Assembly (NCBI RefSeq): GCF_001677435.1 | Contig: NZ_CP016268.1 | Coordinates: 3,151,001-3,215,000, forward strand | DNA length: 64,000 nucleotides | Reading direction: 5' to 3' | From: Woeseia oceani | GTDB taxonomy: Bacteria > Pseudomonadota > Gammaproteobacteria > Steroidobacterales > Woeseiaceae | Part shown: positions 9,215-18,555 of the stretch, one piece after another | How positions within the stretch are numbered: position 1 is the first letter of the stretch | Layout of the letters: the number at the start of each line of letters is the position of its first letter | Made by a program: the position numbers and the translations under genes | The notes under the pieces: generated by a model | What the model saw: only the letters and a program-made list of their open reading frames with translations | The model's database searches: none | Told to the model about the DNA's origin: nothing

Positions 9215-9718
9215 ATGATTCTCGAAGAATTAATCAACCCGGACAATGTCTTGTGCAATGCGCATGCTCGCAGCAAGAAGCATTGCCTCCAGATTCTCAG
9301 TGAATTACTGGCACGCTCGGCCGGAGAAATTTCCAACGAAGAAATTTTTTCGCGGCTAATCGAGCGTGAACGTCTGGGCTGTACCAGCCTTGATGCTGGC
9401 ATTGCCTTTCCACACTGCCGGGTGGAAGGTGTTACGGCCAGTTCTGGCGCGCTAATGAAGCTGTCCAGCCCGGTCGACTTTGATGCCAGCGATGGCGAAG
9501 ATGTGGATATTGTGTTCGGCTTGATGGTTCCCGTAGAACTCGATGACAATCACCGAGCGGACATCAATATGATTGCCAGCTCCTTGATGAGCCAGGACTT
9601 GCGCGCCGCCATACGGGCAGCCAAAACCAGTAAAGAACTGTATCAGGCGTTGCTAAGCCAGCAGCGACCTGCTAATGATGCGAACGAGGAAGCGGAAGCT
9701 GGCTCGGCCCCACAATAA
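9215..9718 (+). CDS. ptsN: Nitrogen PTS EIIA protein
   Basis: EIIA(Ntr), the regulatory phosphoacceptor of the nitrogen phosphotransferase system (167 aa). It opens with MILEELINPDNVLCNAHARSKKH, the typical PtsN start. The phosphorylated His lies in the conserved GIAFPHCRVEG motif, and the core DIVFGLMVPVELDDNHRADINMIASSL follows. ATG 9215 is preferred over upstream starts because the earlier codons cover the stem-loop and do not resemble the family. It sits between hpf and rapZ, its standard place. Its known partners PtsP and PtsO are not encoded nearby. Confidence 0.95.
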   Translation: MILEELINPDNVLCNAHARSKKHCLQILSELLARSAGEISNEEIFSRLIERERLGCTSLDAGIAFPHCRVEGVTASSGALMKLSSPVDFDASDGEDVDIVFGLMVPVELDDNHRADINMIASSLMSQDLRAAIRAAKTSKELYQALLSQQRPANDANEEAEAGSAPQ

Positions 9719-9751
9719 CAGCAGTCAGCTCACAACCAAGGCCAGCGAACG

Positions 9752-10636
9752 ATGTCAGAAGAAACCCGGCTCATAATGGTCAGCGGGCTTTCCGGTTCCG
9801 GAAAGAGCGTCGCGCTGCACGTGCTTGAAGATCTTGGCTATTACTGCATCGACAACATGCCCGCCGCGCTCATCAAGTCGGTCATAGACGAAGTAACCCG
9901 ATTCGAAGAACGATCCGTCGCACGTATCGCCGTGGGCATCGATGCCCGAAACCGACAACGGGATATTCAGGCGTTGCCGGATACGATCAAGAACCTGCGC
10001 GACAACAACATTCAAACCGACGTTCTGTTCCTGCAAGCGGACGACGACATCCTGCTAAAACGTTACAGCGAGACGAGACGCCGCCACCCTCTGTCCGGCG
10101 ATGGTACTGCGCTGCGGGCAGCAATCCTGCACGAGCGCGAGCTGCTGGGTCCAATTATCAATCTGGCAGATCTCATCATTGATACGTCGACAAGCAGCGT
10201 TTACGAGCTTGCCGACGCGATTCGCGACCGGGTCGATCGGCGCGGCAAGAAGATGCTGTCCGTCCTGATCGAATCATTTGGCTTTAAACACGGCATACCC
10301 GCCGATGCAGACTTCGTTTTCGACCTGCGCAGCCTGCCCAACCCGTATTGGCAACCCAACCTGCGCAGTCTTACCGGCCAGGACCAGGCCGTGGCTGACT
10401 TCCTCAACAAGCAACCGTCGTTCGAACGGATGTACAACGACGTACTGGGGTTCTTGCAGCACTGGATACCCGAATACGTCAACTTTGACCGCAGTTACCT
10501 GACCGTTGCGCTCGGCTGCACCGGCGGTCAGCATCGATCGGTTTACATGGCAGAGAAACTGGCGAAAGCGCTGCAACTGACCCACGACCCTGTCCTCACC
10601 CGCCACAACGAATTGCGCAGACGCGACAGCCACTAG
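9752..10636 (+). CDS. rapZ: RNase adapter protein RapZ (YvcJ family)
   Basis: P-loop protein (294 aa) that in enterics presents the small RNA GlmZ to RNase E and so controls GlmS and amino-sugar supply. The Walker A motif is GLSGSGKS (12-19), followed by YYCIDNMPAALI and the DTS-containing switch region. The C-terminal RNA/metabolite-binding domain shows FGFKHGIPADADFVFDLRSLPNPYW and GCTGGQHRSVYMAEKLA, both highly conserved. It follows ptsN by 33 bases. GlmZ itself was not recognised here, so the target in this organism is unknown. Confidence 0.97.
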   Translation: MSEETRLIMVSGLSGSGKSVALHVLEDLGYYCIDNMPAALIKSVIDEVTRFEERSVARIAVGIDARNRQRDIQALPDTIKNLRDNNIQTDVLFLQADDDILLKRYSETRRRHPLSGDGTALRAAILHERELLGPIINLADLIIDTSTSSVYELADAIRDRVDRRGKKMLSVLIESFGFKHGIPADADFVFDLRSLPNPYWQPNLRSLTGQDQAVADFLNKQPSFERMYNDVLGFLQHWIPEYVNFDRSYLTVALGCTGGQHRSVYMAEKLAKALQLTHDPVLTRHNELRRRDSH

Positions 10637-10780
10637 CTCACGCTACCTACATTTCGGCGGTGACAGGTCAGCTGGCGCAGGTGCTACGCCCCGCAAACCT
10701 CGCTACACTGCATGGCATCCCCGCTTGAACGCTGTCTGGACAGATGCCAAGCGGTGCAAGTAACAGACAGGATGCCCCCC

Positions 10781-12130
10781 ATGGACAGCAACGACGCAAA
10801 ACAGACAACTCTGTCGATGCTCCGGGAACGCCTCGACGCCGGCCGGATGCGCTCGGCGCGGCGTCTCGTTGGCAACCTGCACCCTGCCGAACTGGCGCGA
10901 CTGCTTGAATCCTTGCCACTGCGTGAGCGCGGCGTTATCTGGGAGATGATCGGCCCCGATATCGAGGGCGACGTACTTGTAGAACTGGCAGACGAAGTCC
11001 GCAACGGACTGATCGAAGGCATGGCGACCGACGAGCTGATCGCGGCAGTCGAAGGCATGGAAATCGACGATCTCGCGGACTTGCTGGCGGAGTTGCCGGA
11101 TGCGCTGAACCGCGAGGTGCTGAAGTCACTTGATCATCAGGATCACGAACGGCTGACGCAGATTCTGGCTTACGACGAAGACAGTGCCGGCGGTCTGATG
11201 AACGTCGACATAGTCACCGTGCGGCCGGATGTAACTCTTGACGTAGTGCAACGATACCTGCGCGCACGCGGTGAGATTCCGGATGGCACAGACTCCATCT
11301 TTGTTGTGGACCGGGACAACAAGTACAAAGGCGCGCTGTTCCTGTCGCGTATTCTGACGGCCGACCAGGAAAAATTGGTTGGCGAAGTGATGTCCACTAA
11401 CGTCGTGCCGATTCCCGCCTCGGCGCGCTCCAAGGAGGTCGTCTGGGAGTTCGAACATCGCGACTTGTTATCCGCGCCGGTAGCCGATGAACACAACCGG
11501 GTGGTCGGCCGTATTACGGTCGACGACGTTGTTGACGTCATCCGGGAAGAAGCGGAGCACTCACTGATGGGTGCCGCTGGTCTTGATGAAGAAGACGACA
11601 TGTTCGCGCCAGTGGCGAAAAGTGCCCGCCGTCGCGCTTTGTGGCTTGGCATCAACCTGGCCACCGCATTCCTGGCCGCGTCGGTTGTCGACCTGTTTCA
11701 GACGACGATCGACAAGATCGTACTGCTGGCCGTACTGATGCCGGTTGTACCGAGCATGGGCGGTATCGCCGGCACCCAATCGTTGACGATCATGACGCGG
11801 GCGATCGCGCTCGGCCAGATTGACAAGACCAATGCGCGACGCATCTTTCGCAAGGAGGTGCTTGTTGGGGTACTGAACGGGTTTGGCTGGGCGGCGGTCG
11901 TCGCACTGTTCACGCTGCTCTGGTTCAAGGACTGGCGTATCGGCGCGGTCATTGCCGGTGCAATGTGCATTAATCTGGTCATTGCGGCAGCCGCCGGTTT
12001 CGCTATCCCAATGACCATGAAACGCATGAACATCGACCCCGCGCTGGCAGGCGGCGTCGTACTGACCACCATAACCGATGTCGTCGGCTACATGGCGTTT
12101 CTCGGTCTCGGAGCTATGTTCCTGATCTAG
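10781..12130 (+). CDS. mgtE: Magnesium transporter MgtE
   Basis: Mg2+ channel of the MgtE family (449 aa from ATG 10781). The N-terminal superhelical domain (HPAELARLLESLPLRERGVIW, MEIDDLADLLAELPD) is followed by two CBS domains that sense Mg2+ (AYDEDSAGGLMNVDIVTVRPDVTLD; VGEVMSTNVVPIPASARSKEV), then a connecting helix and five membrane helices. The pore signature PVVPSMGGIAGTQSLTIMTRAIALGQI is intact. The CAGGA site before position 10773 favours ATG 10781 over ATG 10772 or an earlier start. It closes the plus-strand run; the next gene converges with only 12 bases between stops. Confidence 0.95.
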   Translation: MDSNDAKQTTLSMLRERLDAGRMRSARRLVGNLHPAELARLLESLPLRERGVIWEMIGPDIEGDVLVELADEVRNGLIEGMATDELIAAVEGMEIDDLADLLAELPDALNREVLKSLDHQDHERLTQILAYDEDSAGGLMNVDIVTVRPDVTLDVVQRYLRARGEIPDGTDSIFVVDRDNKYKGALFLSRILTADQEKLVGEVMSTNVVPIPASARSKEVVWEFEHRDLLSAPVADEHNRVVGRITVDDVVDVIREEAEHSLMGAAGLDEEDDMFAPVAKSARRRALWLGINLATAFLAASVVDLFQTTIDKIVLLAVLMPVVPSMGGIAGTQSLTIMTRAIALGQIDKTNARRIFRKEVLVGVLNGFGWAAVVALFTLLWFKDWRIGAVIAGAMCINLVIAAAAGFAIPMTMKRMNIDPALAGGVVLTTITDVVGYMAFLGLGAMFLI

Positions 12131-12142
12131 CCTTCGAGCGGT

Positions 12143-13378
12143 TCAAAGTCCGTTGAATTTCAACACCGGGTGACTACCGGTCAGGTCATTGGATACCCAC
12201 TGTGGTGCGTAGAGCCGCGGCACCGGATCGCCTCTGACAAACGCTTCGAGCTGGTCGCGCACCTTCATTGCATCCTGGTAGCCCAATTCGATCAGGTCCC
12301 GGGTGTAATCACTCTCGAACAACAAGAAGCTCAGCAAGCGGCTGCCACTCGCACCGCGACCGCCAATACCGCGCAGCAAAGCGCGCACCGGGAGCGGCAT
12401 CGACTTGCGGTGCTCGTAGGCAATCTCGCGCAGATCGCAACTCGGCAAGACAATCATCGTGTCAATCGGCCGCATGTCCTCCAGGGCTCCCTTGCGGTGC
12501 TCAGGCGGCACGGAGTCGATCAATTCATTAATGCGGGTCAGTCGTTCCAAGTCCGAGTACAGGCCATCCATGAACAGCGTGTCGAGCATGTATCCAGCGA
12601 TTGTGGCCATGCTCGGAAACGGCTGTTCCGTACCCGGTGCTATTCCGGGGTCGGCCGTTTCGTCCCGCACACCAATCACCAGTATTCGATCGGCCCCCAA
12701 GTGCACAGCCGGACTCAGGGGTGTCGCCTGGCGCATGGCCCCATCGCCGAAATACTCACCATCGATCATGACCGGTGGAAAAACCATCGGTACGGCGATG
12801 CTGGCCATCAGATGGTCGAGGCGCAGCTCACCACTCACACCAACCCGGCGGGTTCTGGCCCAGTTTTCGTGCCCGTCTGTACCCTGGAAAAAAGACGTCG
12901 ATCGTGCGGTCGCGTAGCCTGCGGCTGTGATGGCAACGGACTGCAGAAAACCCTCCTCGATAACTTTCTCGAGTCGTGGAAAGCGAATCTTGCGGCTCAG
13001 CAAGGTCCGTAGCGGCGAGTTATCGAGCAACGAGTTCGGAGTACCGACGAAATTACCGCCCAATACGATAGCCGCCAGCCAGTGCAAGCTGCTCTTTAAC
13101 ATGGTCCAGGCATCGGAGCGATAGACCTGTTCGCAATGAAAATTGCCCCAGACGTGTTCCAGTGCTTGTACCGCGATCGAGAAGTGTCGCGCACGGGTTG
13201 CCAGCACCACGGAATTGATGGCGCCTGCAGAGGTCCCGCTAATGATAGGAAACGGGTTGGCACTGCCTGGCGGAGTTAATTCCGCGATAGCCTTGAGTAC
13301 GCCCACCTGAAATGCGCCGCGAGCTCCGCCGCCCGGCAGAACCAGCGCTGTATTGTGTTTGTTGGACTGTCTATTCAT
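12143..13378 (-). CDS. Patatin-like phospholipase
   Basis: Putative lipid acyl hydrolase with a Ser-Asp dyad (411 aa). It has the glycine-rich oxyanion loop GGGARG (16-21), the nucleophile elbow GTSAG with Ser50, and the catalytic Asp212 in GDGAMRQ. There is no signal peptide, so a cytoplasmic or membrane-associated location is likely. After about residue 320 the protein has a bacterial-type extension with [16 protein letters not shown] and [16 protein letters not shown], common in long DUF3336-free patatins of proteobacteria. It converges with mgtE and diverges from the peroxiredoxin gene. The substrate cannot be told from sequence. Confidence 0.88.
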   Translation of the reverse strand: MNRQSNKHNTALVLPGGGARGAFQVGVLKAIAELTPPGSANPFPIISGTSAGAINSVVLATRARHFSIAVQALEHVWGNFHCEQVYRSDAWTMLKSSLHWLAAIVLGGNFVGTPNSLLDNSPLRTLLSRKIRFPRLEKVIEEGFLQSVAITAAGYATARSTSFFQGTDGHENWARTRRVGVSGELRLDHLMASIAVPMVFPPVMIDGEYFGDGAMRQATPLSPAVHLGADRILVIGVRDETADPGIAPGTEQPFPSMATIAGYMLDTLFMDGLYSDLERLTRINELIDSVPPEHRKGALEDMRPIDTMIVLPSCDLREIAYEHRKSMPLPVRALLRGIGGRGASGSRLLSFLLFESDYTRDLIELGYQDAMKVRDQLEAFVRGDPVPRLYAPQWVSNDLTGSHPVLKFNGL

Positions 13379-13478
13379 GAGTGGCAGGTATTATAGTGCG
13401 CTCAGCTCTGCAGCAATACCATGCAGTCCACAATATCCCGCTTGACTGAAGTCAAAGGTAGCGAAGAGGAACTCCGCC

Positions 13479-14006
13479 ATGTTGCGTTTGATAATGACAA
13501 TAGTAACGGCCAGCACACTGTTGCTTGCCCTCCCGGTATCGGCCGGTGACCTGCTGCCCGGCAGCAAGGCTCCGGACTTTGCGCTCTCTGATCAAAATGG
13601 CAAGACCCACACGCTGCAGGACTATCGCGATCAATGGGTCGCGTTGTATTTTTACCCGAAAGACGACACGCCCGGATGCACGACCGAAGCCTGTGAGTTT
13701 CGAGATGACATATTCGAGTTTCGCCGCAAGGATTGCGCCATACTCGGCGTCAGCCTCGATAGCGCGGAATCACACAAGGCCTTCGCTGAAAAGCACGGCT
13801 TGCCGTTTCCACTGCTGGCCGACACTGATGGTGCAGCGGCAGATGCCTACGGCGTCAAAGTCAGTCGATTCGGCTTTGCCATGGCCAAACGACAAACCTT
13901 TTTAATCGACCCCGACGGCAATATCGCCCGGCACTACACCGATGTCGATCCGGACTCGCATTCCCGCGAAGTGCTCGCCGATCTCGACGAACTGCAATCA
14001 CAGTAG
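13479..14006 (+). CDS. Exported Bcp/PrxQ-type peroxiredoxin
   Basis: Thiol peroxidase of the AhpC/TSA superfamily, Bcp/PrxQ group (175 aa). Residues 1-22 form a signal peptide (LIMTIVTASTLLLALPVSAG), so the mature protein should be periplasmic. The active site YPKDDTPGCTTEACEFRD holds peroxidatic Cys67 and, five residues on, Cys72 as resolving Cys, the atypical 2-Cys PrxQ pattern. FLIDPDGNIARHYTDVDPDSHS matches the C-terminal half of the family. Most Bcp proteins are cytoplasmic, so export is notable. The reductant in the periplasm is unknown. Confidence 0.92.
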   Translation: MLRLIMTIVTASTLLLALPVSAGDLLPGSKAPDFALSDQNGKTHTLQDYRDQWVALYFYPKDDTPGCTTEACEFRDDIFEFRRKDCAILGVSLDSAESHKAFAEKHGLPFPLLADTDGAAADAYGVKVSRFGFAMAKRQTFLIDPDGNIARHYTDVDPDSHSREVLADLDELQSQ

Positions 14007-14018
14007 CCGCTGCGCCGG

Positions 14019-14052
14019 ACTGACACTGCCTTTGATGCAGGGCGGTGTCAGT
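14019..14052. terminator. Stem-loop between convergent genes, possible bidirectional terminator
   Basis: Arms 14019-14030 and 14041-14052 pair over 12 positions with a single G-T wobble, around a 10-nt loop. The hairpin starts 12 bases after the peroxiredoxin stop and overlaps the last codon and stop of the convergent VWA gene. No long T-run is present on either strand (only ttt in the loop), so termination strength is uncertain. Confidence 0.5.
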
Positions 14053-15223
14053 GCAGTTTGCGAATTCCGGCATCCAGTCCGGCTACGGTCAATGGAAACA
14101 TCCGGTCGTCCATCAGGTCACGTGCGAGCTTAATCGACGGTGTGAAATCCCAGCGCTCCCGGGGTTCCGGATTCAGCCATATTGCCTTTGGGAAGGTCGT
14201 TAGCAATCGCTTGATCCAAACGGCCCCGGGTTCTTCGTTCCAGTGCTCAACGCTGCCGCCGGGATACACGATCTCATACGGGCTCATAGTGGCATCGCCG
14301 ACAAAAATCAGTTTGTAGTCCGCGCTGTACTTCCGAGTCACTTCGCCGATCGACATGCGTTCGTCATGACGCCGGCGGTTGTCTTTCCACAATCCTTCGT
14401 AAATGAAATTGTGGAAATAGAAGTATTCCAGGTGCTTGAACTCGGACCGGGCGGCGGAAAACATTTCTTCGCATACCCGTACGTGATCGTCCATAGACCC
14501 GCCCACGTCCAGGCACAACAGGACTTTCACAGCGTTGTGACGTTCCGGAACCATGCGTATATCCAGCATGCCGGCGTTGCGCGCTGTCTTGTCGATCGTG
14601 TCGTCGAGATCCAGCTGATCGGCTGCACCTTCACGGGCAAACTTTCGCAGTTTGCGTAGTGCCACTTTGATATTGCGCGTACCGAGTTCAACCGAGTCGT
14701 CCAGGTTCCGGTATTCGCGGCGGTCCCAGACTTTGGTCGCCTTGCGGTGTCGGGAGCCGTCCTGACCAATGCGCACGCCTTCCGGGTTATAGCCGTAAGC
14801 ACCGAACGGCGAGGTACCGGCCGTACCAATCCACTTGTTGCCGCCTTCGTGCCGCTCGTCCTGCTCTTCCAGTCGCTGCTTGAGCGCCTCCATCAGTTTG
14901 TCGAAGCCACCCATCGCTTCTATCTGGGCGCGCTCTTCAGCGGACAACATCAGCTCCGCCTGCTTCAATAACCAGTCATCCGGCAACTCTTCCTGCAGGT
15001 CCTGCAGCGCGTCCTCAATACCTTTGAAGTGCGCTGCGAAAATCCGGTCAAAGCGATCGAACAGCGACTCGTCTTTGACCAGTGTCGCACGTGCCAGGTA
15101 GTAGAAATTGTTGACGTCATGGCCAGCCAGGCCTTCCTTCATCGCCGTCAGCAAGGTCAGCAGCTCTGTCAAAGAAGGTTTCAAACCGCCTTCACGAAGC
15201 ATGTAGAAAAACCGAATCAACAT
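14048..15223 (-). CDS. VWA domain-containing protein (CoxE-like)
   Basis: Protein of 391 aa with a C-terminal von Willebrand factor A domain and an N-terminal helical region. The VWA part starts near VKVLLCLDVGGSMDDHVRVCEEMFSAARSEFKHLEYFYFHN; the metal site reads DVGGSMD where DxSxS is usual, so the MIDAS is altered at the first Ser position. TFPKAIWLNPEPRERWDFTPSIKLARDLM completes the fold. It follows a MoxR ATPase by nine bases; such MoxR-VWA pairs act as chaperone modules for metal centres or protein assembly in other systems. The target here is unknown. Confidence 0.85.
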   Translation of the reverse strand: MLIRFFYMLREGGLKPSLTELLTLLTAMKEGLAGHDVNNFYYLARATLVKDESLFDRFDRIFAAHFKGIEDALQDLQEELPDDWLLKQAELMLSAEERAQIEAMGGFDKLMEALKQRLEEQDERHEGGNKWIGTAGTSPFGAYGYNPEGVRIGQDGSRHRKATKVWDRREYRNLDDSVELGTRNIKVALRKLRKFAREGAADQLDLDDTIDKTARNAGMLDIRMVPERHNAVKVLLCLDVGGSMDDHVRVCEEMFSAARSEFKHLEYFYFHNFIYEGLWKDNRRRHDERMSIGEVTRKYSADYKLIFVGDATMSPYEIVYPGGSVEHWNEEPGAVWIKRLLTTFPKAIWLNPEPRERWDFTPSIKLARDLMDDRMFPLTVAGLDAGIRKLH

Positions 15224-15232
15224 GAGGGTCGG

Positions 15233-16090
15233 CTACTTTGAACGGGAACGTCGGTCCAGAAACACCAGTTGCTCGAACAAATGCACATCCTGCTCGTTTT
15301 TCAGCAAAGCACCGTACAGCGGCGGGATCGCACGCCCCGCATCACTGTTTCGCAACACTTCCGGTGAAATGTCTTCCGCCAGCAGCAGCTTGATCCAGTC
15401 GAGCAGCTCCGAGGTCGAAGGTTTCTTCTTCAGGCCCGGCACATCGCGCAATTTATAAAAGGCTTCCAGTGCTTCCTTCAGGAGATCTTTTTTCAGTCCG
15501 GGGAAATGCACATCGACTATCTTCGCCATCGTGTCTTTGTCCGGAAACTGGATATAGTGAAAAAAGCAACGACGCAGGAAAGCGTCAGGCAGTTCTTTCT
15601 CATTGTTGCTGGTGATCATGATGATCGGGCGATGAGTCGCTTTTACCAGCTTCTGCGTTTCATAAACGTAGAACTCCATACGATCGAGTTCCTGTAACAG
15701 GTCATTCGGAAACTCGATATCCGCTTTGTCGATTTCGTCGATCAGCAACACTGGCTGTTTTTCGGAGTCGAAAGCCTCCCAGATTTTGCCGCGCACAATG
15801 TAGTTCGCGATATCGTGGACCCGATTGTCCCCAAGCTGCGAGTCACGCAGACGCGCGACCGCGTCATATTCGTAAAGGCCCTGCTGTGCTTTCGTCGTCG
15901 ACTTGATGTGCCATTCGTACAATGGCCGATCCAGAGCAGCCGCCACCTCTATGGCGAGCTGAGTCTTGCCGGTGCCCGGCTCGCCTTTAATGAGTATCGG
16001 GCGCTGAAGCGTGACAGCGGCATTGACCGCCATCATCAGATCGTCCGTGGCGATATAGGAATCCGTTCCGGTAAATTTTTTCTGGCTCAT
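15233..16090 (-). CDS. MoxR-family AAA+ ATPase
   Basis: AAA+ ATPase of 285 aa, starting at MSQKKFTGTDSYIATDDLMMAVNAAVTLQRP. Walker A is GEPGTGKTQ, Walker B is LLIDEIDKADIEFPND, sensor 1 is IITSNNEKELPDAF, and the arginine finger and sensor region FLRRCFFHYIQFPDKD follows. The C-terminal lid has PSTSELLDWIKLLL. This composition marks the CoxD/MoxR class. It sits immediately before the VWA gene and after the acylase gene on the minus strand. By analogy with CoxD-CoxE it may remodel a client together with the VWA protein; the client is not identified. Confidence 0.92.
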   Translation of the reverse strand: MSQKKFTGTDSYIATDDLMMAVNAAVTLQRPILIKGEPGTGKTQLAIEVAAALDRPLYEWHIKSTTKAQQGLYEYDAVARLRDSQLGDNRVHDIANYIVRGKIWEAFDSEKQPVLLIDEIDKADIEFPNDLLQELDRMEFYVYETQKLVKATHRPIIMITSNNEKELPDAFLRRCFFHYIQFPDKDTMAKIVDVHFPGLKKDLLKEALEAFYKLRDVPGLKKKPSTSELLDWIKLLLAEDISPEVLRNSDAGRAIPPLYGALLKNEQDVHLFEQLVFLDRRSRSK

Positions 16091-16166
16091 CGATCGTCCA
16101 TTGGGAAATGCATGACCGCGAACAGTACCACCGGCAAGCGACTGTCGTACAGGCCACCGCCAGTGG

Positions 16167-18539
16167 CTATTGAGGCAAGAGACGGAGCTGGTGTTGCGCC
16201 GCTCCGGGCAGAAAAGGCGAAGCTGTGCCAACAACCCAGTCTGCGTGTCCGCGCCGGTAATACGGCGATAACGGGTGGCCGCTTGGCCCGCCCGGAAGGT
16301 GCAGGTAGCCATCAGCCTCGGCACCCGGCGCAACCGCAAACCGTTCCGATGCGCCGAACGCCGGCCCCTGAACCCGCGGCATGTCTCGTCCGCCGGGCAG
16401 CGGGTCGCGCGGCATGTCCAGCCAACGGGACACCCACGGCAAAGCACCGCTCAACGGGTGCCTGATCGCTGCCGTATTGCGTTCACCCCAGGTACGTTGC
16501 GCCAGCCCCCCTGGCAGGGCTTCCAGTTTTTCGATGACCTGGTCGAGCGTCGTCAGCAGCAGCTCGTCCCAGCTCGCGAAGTTAGCGGTCAGCATATGCG
16601 CCGGTCGCTCACTCACCAGCGCCCACAATGGCGCTTCGAATTGTCGGCTCGGCCGGAGTGCAACTTCGTGCGGATAGCGGGCCCGCACGGGCGTCATCAA
16701 CATTTCGAAAACCTTGCCATGAACGTCATCGCGGAATGTCCGAACCAGTCGGTAGCCGACCGACTCCACGGACGCATGCGGTACCCAGTTTTCCAGCAAC
16801 AGACGATACTGCGCGCGTTGTGGCTTGCCGCTGATCGCGTTGTCATCGAGCAAGGTCAGCAGGAGTTCCCGCCAGTGCTCAAGGAACAAGGCGCGGTCAT
16901 CCAGCTGTATGCCCAGCATGTCCGGCGCGGTAAATCGGTCTACCGAGCGCAAGCCGTCGCGAATCTGTTGGCTACGGGCACCCAACGCGTAGCCACCGTC
17001 TCCGAGCTTCGCCAACGCGTCGCCATCCGCAACCCGCGAGTTGGCAGTCCACAAGCGGCCATCAGTCGGATTCACCACGCGCGGGTATTGCTCTGCCGGC
17101 AACCAGCCGTCGATGCCTTGGTACGTGCTGCCGTCCACGGGCAGGCGACCGTCAACATTGCCGCGTATCGGCACTTGCCCTGCGATAGTCCAGCCAATAT
17201 TGCCTGCGGCATCGCCGGTCATGAAGTTCTGCGGGGGAATGCCCATACGATTGGCGATAGACAGTGCTTCGTCCACGCTGCCCGCGGTTTCGAGACGCAG
17301 TTGCGCGACGTTCACAGCCTGTGGCGCATGCGCGATCCAGCTTACGGCGATTTCGCCGTCAGGGTGAACCAGGTCGTCACGAACCGGACCCCAGATCGTT
17401 TCGCGCACAATGATTTCTTCGCTGCGCTCGCCACGAACCTTGATGGACTCACGGTAAGTCTCAAAATAACGCTCACCGTCTGGCGACAAATACACGTTCG
17501 AGGTTCTGCCCGGTCGAACGATGACAGCGTCGGACCAGTCGCCGTTGCTGTTCGTAAAGCCCCAGGCAACTGTGCCGTTGCTGCCCGCGACCATGACCGG
17601 AGTGCCGGGCAAGGTCACACCGTTCACGTCAATGGCCGCCTGCCCATCCTGCAGGAAGCGAGCACGATAGAAGATGCCAGGCGCGCGCAATCCCAGGTGC
17701 ATGTCATTGGCAACAATGGCCCGGCCGTCGGCCGTCAGCTGACCCGCCACGGCCCAGTTGTTGCTGCCGGGCAGCATTTCCGGAACAGGCAAACGGGCAG
17801 CGGTCAGGCGCGCCTTGTATTCACGCAGATCGAACTGCTCCGGACCGGGAATCGGTGGCTCGCTGCTCGCTGAACCGACCAGTGGCGCATCCCAACGACT
17901 GCCCGACGGATAGAGCCAGGCAAAAACGTCCGGCGGCACAGCGCGCGCAACCAGCGACATTTCCACATCGCGGTCCGCCCGCGAGTCATTCAGGTCGAGG
18001 AACATCGCATAAAGAACCAGCAAACAGTCTTCGGCCTGCCAGGGCTCCGGCTTGCTGCGCAATACCAGGTACTCGAACGGCCGGGCTGACATGGCCCCCA
18101 GCGCCGAATTAACTCCCTCGGCATAAGCGTCGAGCAGCGCACGGTGTTCATCGTCGACGGTGGCCAGCACTTGCTTTGCCCGCGCACGAAAACGATGCAG
18201 GCGATGGCGCTTGTCTCTGGCAAGGGCAACGCGGCCCACCAACCCGGCCAATTCACCAGCCGCACTGCGGCGGGACAAATCCATTTGAAAAAAGCGGTCT
18301 TGTCCGTGTACGTAACCGGTTGCGAACGCGAGGTCACGACGGTTGCTGGCCCGGATGGTGGGTATGCCGGCCGCATCGCGCTCGATACTTGCCGGCTGAC
18401 TGATGACGGGAACTGCAAGTTCACCATCAAGATCGGGGAGGCTGCCACGCAGCATCTGCCAGACGACAAACAGACTGATGATGCCCAATCCGGCAAGGAC
18501 ACCGGCCAGACGCAACAGCCAGCGCGTTGCCCGCCGCAC
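16167..18539 (-). CDS. Penicillin acylase family protein (Ntn hydrolase)
   Basis: Large precursor (790 aa) of an N-terminal nucleophile amidohydrolase. An N-terminal hydrophobic helix (about 8-30) suggests export or membrane anchoring. The alpha chain is covered by ERDAAGIPTIRASNRRDLAFATGYVHGQDRFFQMD. The predicted autocleavage point is before Ser259 in PGSNNWAVAG, which would become the beta-chain nucleophile. VMVAGSNGTVAWGFTNSNGDWSDAV and PQNFMTGDAAGNIGWTIAGQVP are conserved family blocks. Relatives cleave penicillins, cephalosporins or acyl-homoserine lactones, and substrate cannot be inferred. It starts 16 bases after the pyk stop, so it may be co-transcribed with glycolytic genes. Confidence 0.92.
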   Translation of the reverse strand: MRRATRWLLRLAGVLAGLGIISLFVVWQMLRGSLPDLDGELAVPVISQPASIERDAAGIPTIRASNRRDLAFATGYVHGQDRFFQMDLSRRSAAGELAGLVGRVALARDKRHRLHRFRARAKQVLATVDDEHRALLDAYAEGVNSALGAMSARPFEYLVLRSKPEPWQAEDCLLVLYAMFLDLNDSRADRDVEMSLVARAVPPDVFAWLYPSGSRWDAPLVGSASSEPPIPGPEQFDLREYKARLTAARLPVPEMLPGSNNWAVAGQLTADGRAIVANDMHLGLRAPGIFYRARFLQDGQAAIDVNGVTLPGTPVMVAGSNGTVAWGFTNSNGDWSDAVIVRPGRTSNVYLSPDGERYFETYRESIKVRGERSEEIIVRETIWGPVRDDLVHPDGEIAVSWIAHAPQAVNVAQLRLETAGSVDEALSIANRMGIPPQNFMTGDAAGNIGWTIAGQVPIRGNVDGRLPVDGSTYQGIDGWLPAEQYPRVVNPTDGRLWTANSRVADGDALAKLGDGGYALGARSQQIRDGLRSVDRFTAPDMLGIQLDDRALFLEHWRELLLTLLDDNAISGKPQRAQYRLLLENWVPHASVESVGYRLVRTFRDDVHGKVFEMLMTPVRARYPHEVALRPSRQFEAPLWALVSERPAHMLTANFASWDELLLTTLDQVIEKLEALPGGLAQRTWGERNTAAIRHPLSGALPWVSRWLDMPRDPLPGGRDMPRVQGPAFGASERFAVAPGAEADGYLHLPGGPSGHPLSPYYRRGHADWVVGTASPFLPGAAQHQLRLLPQ

Positions 18540-18555
18540 GATCAGTCGATGGCCG

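Noticed and set aside
12131-12142. Terminator between mgtE and the patatin gene
   Set aside because: Only 12 bases separate the stops and no hairpin was seen.
16275-17873. 532-codon open frame opposite the penicillin acylase gene
   Set aside because: Antisense shadow in GC-rich DNA; the minus-strand acylase has full-length family similarity.
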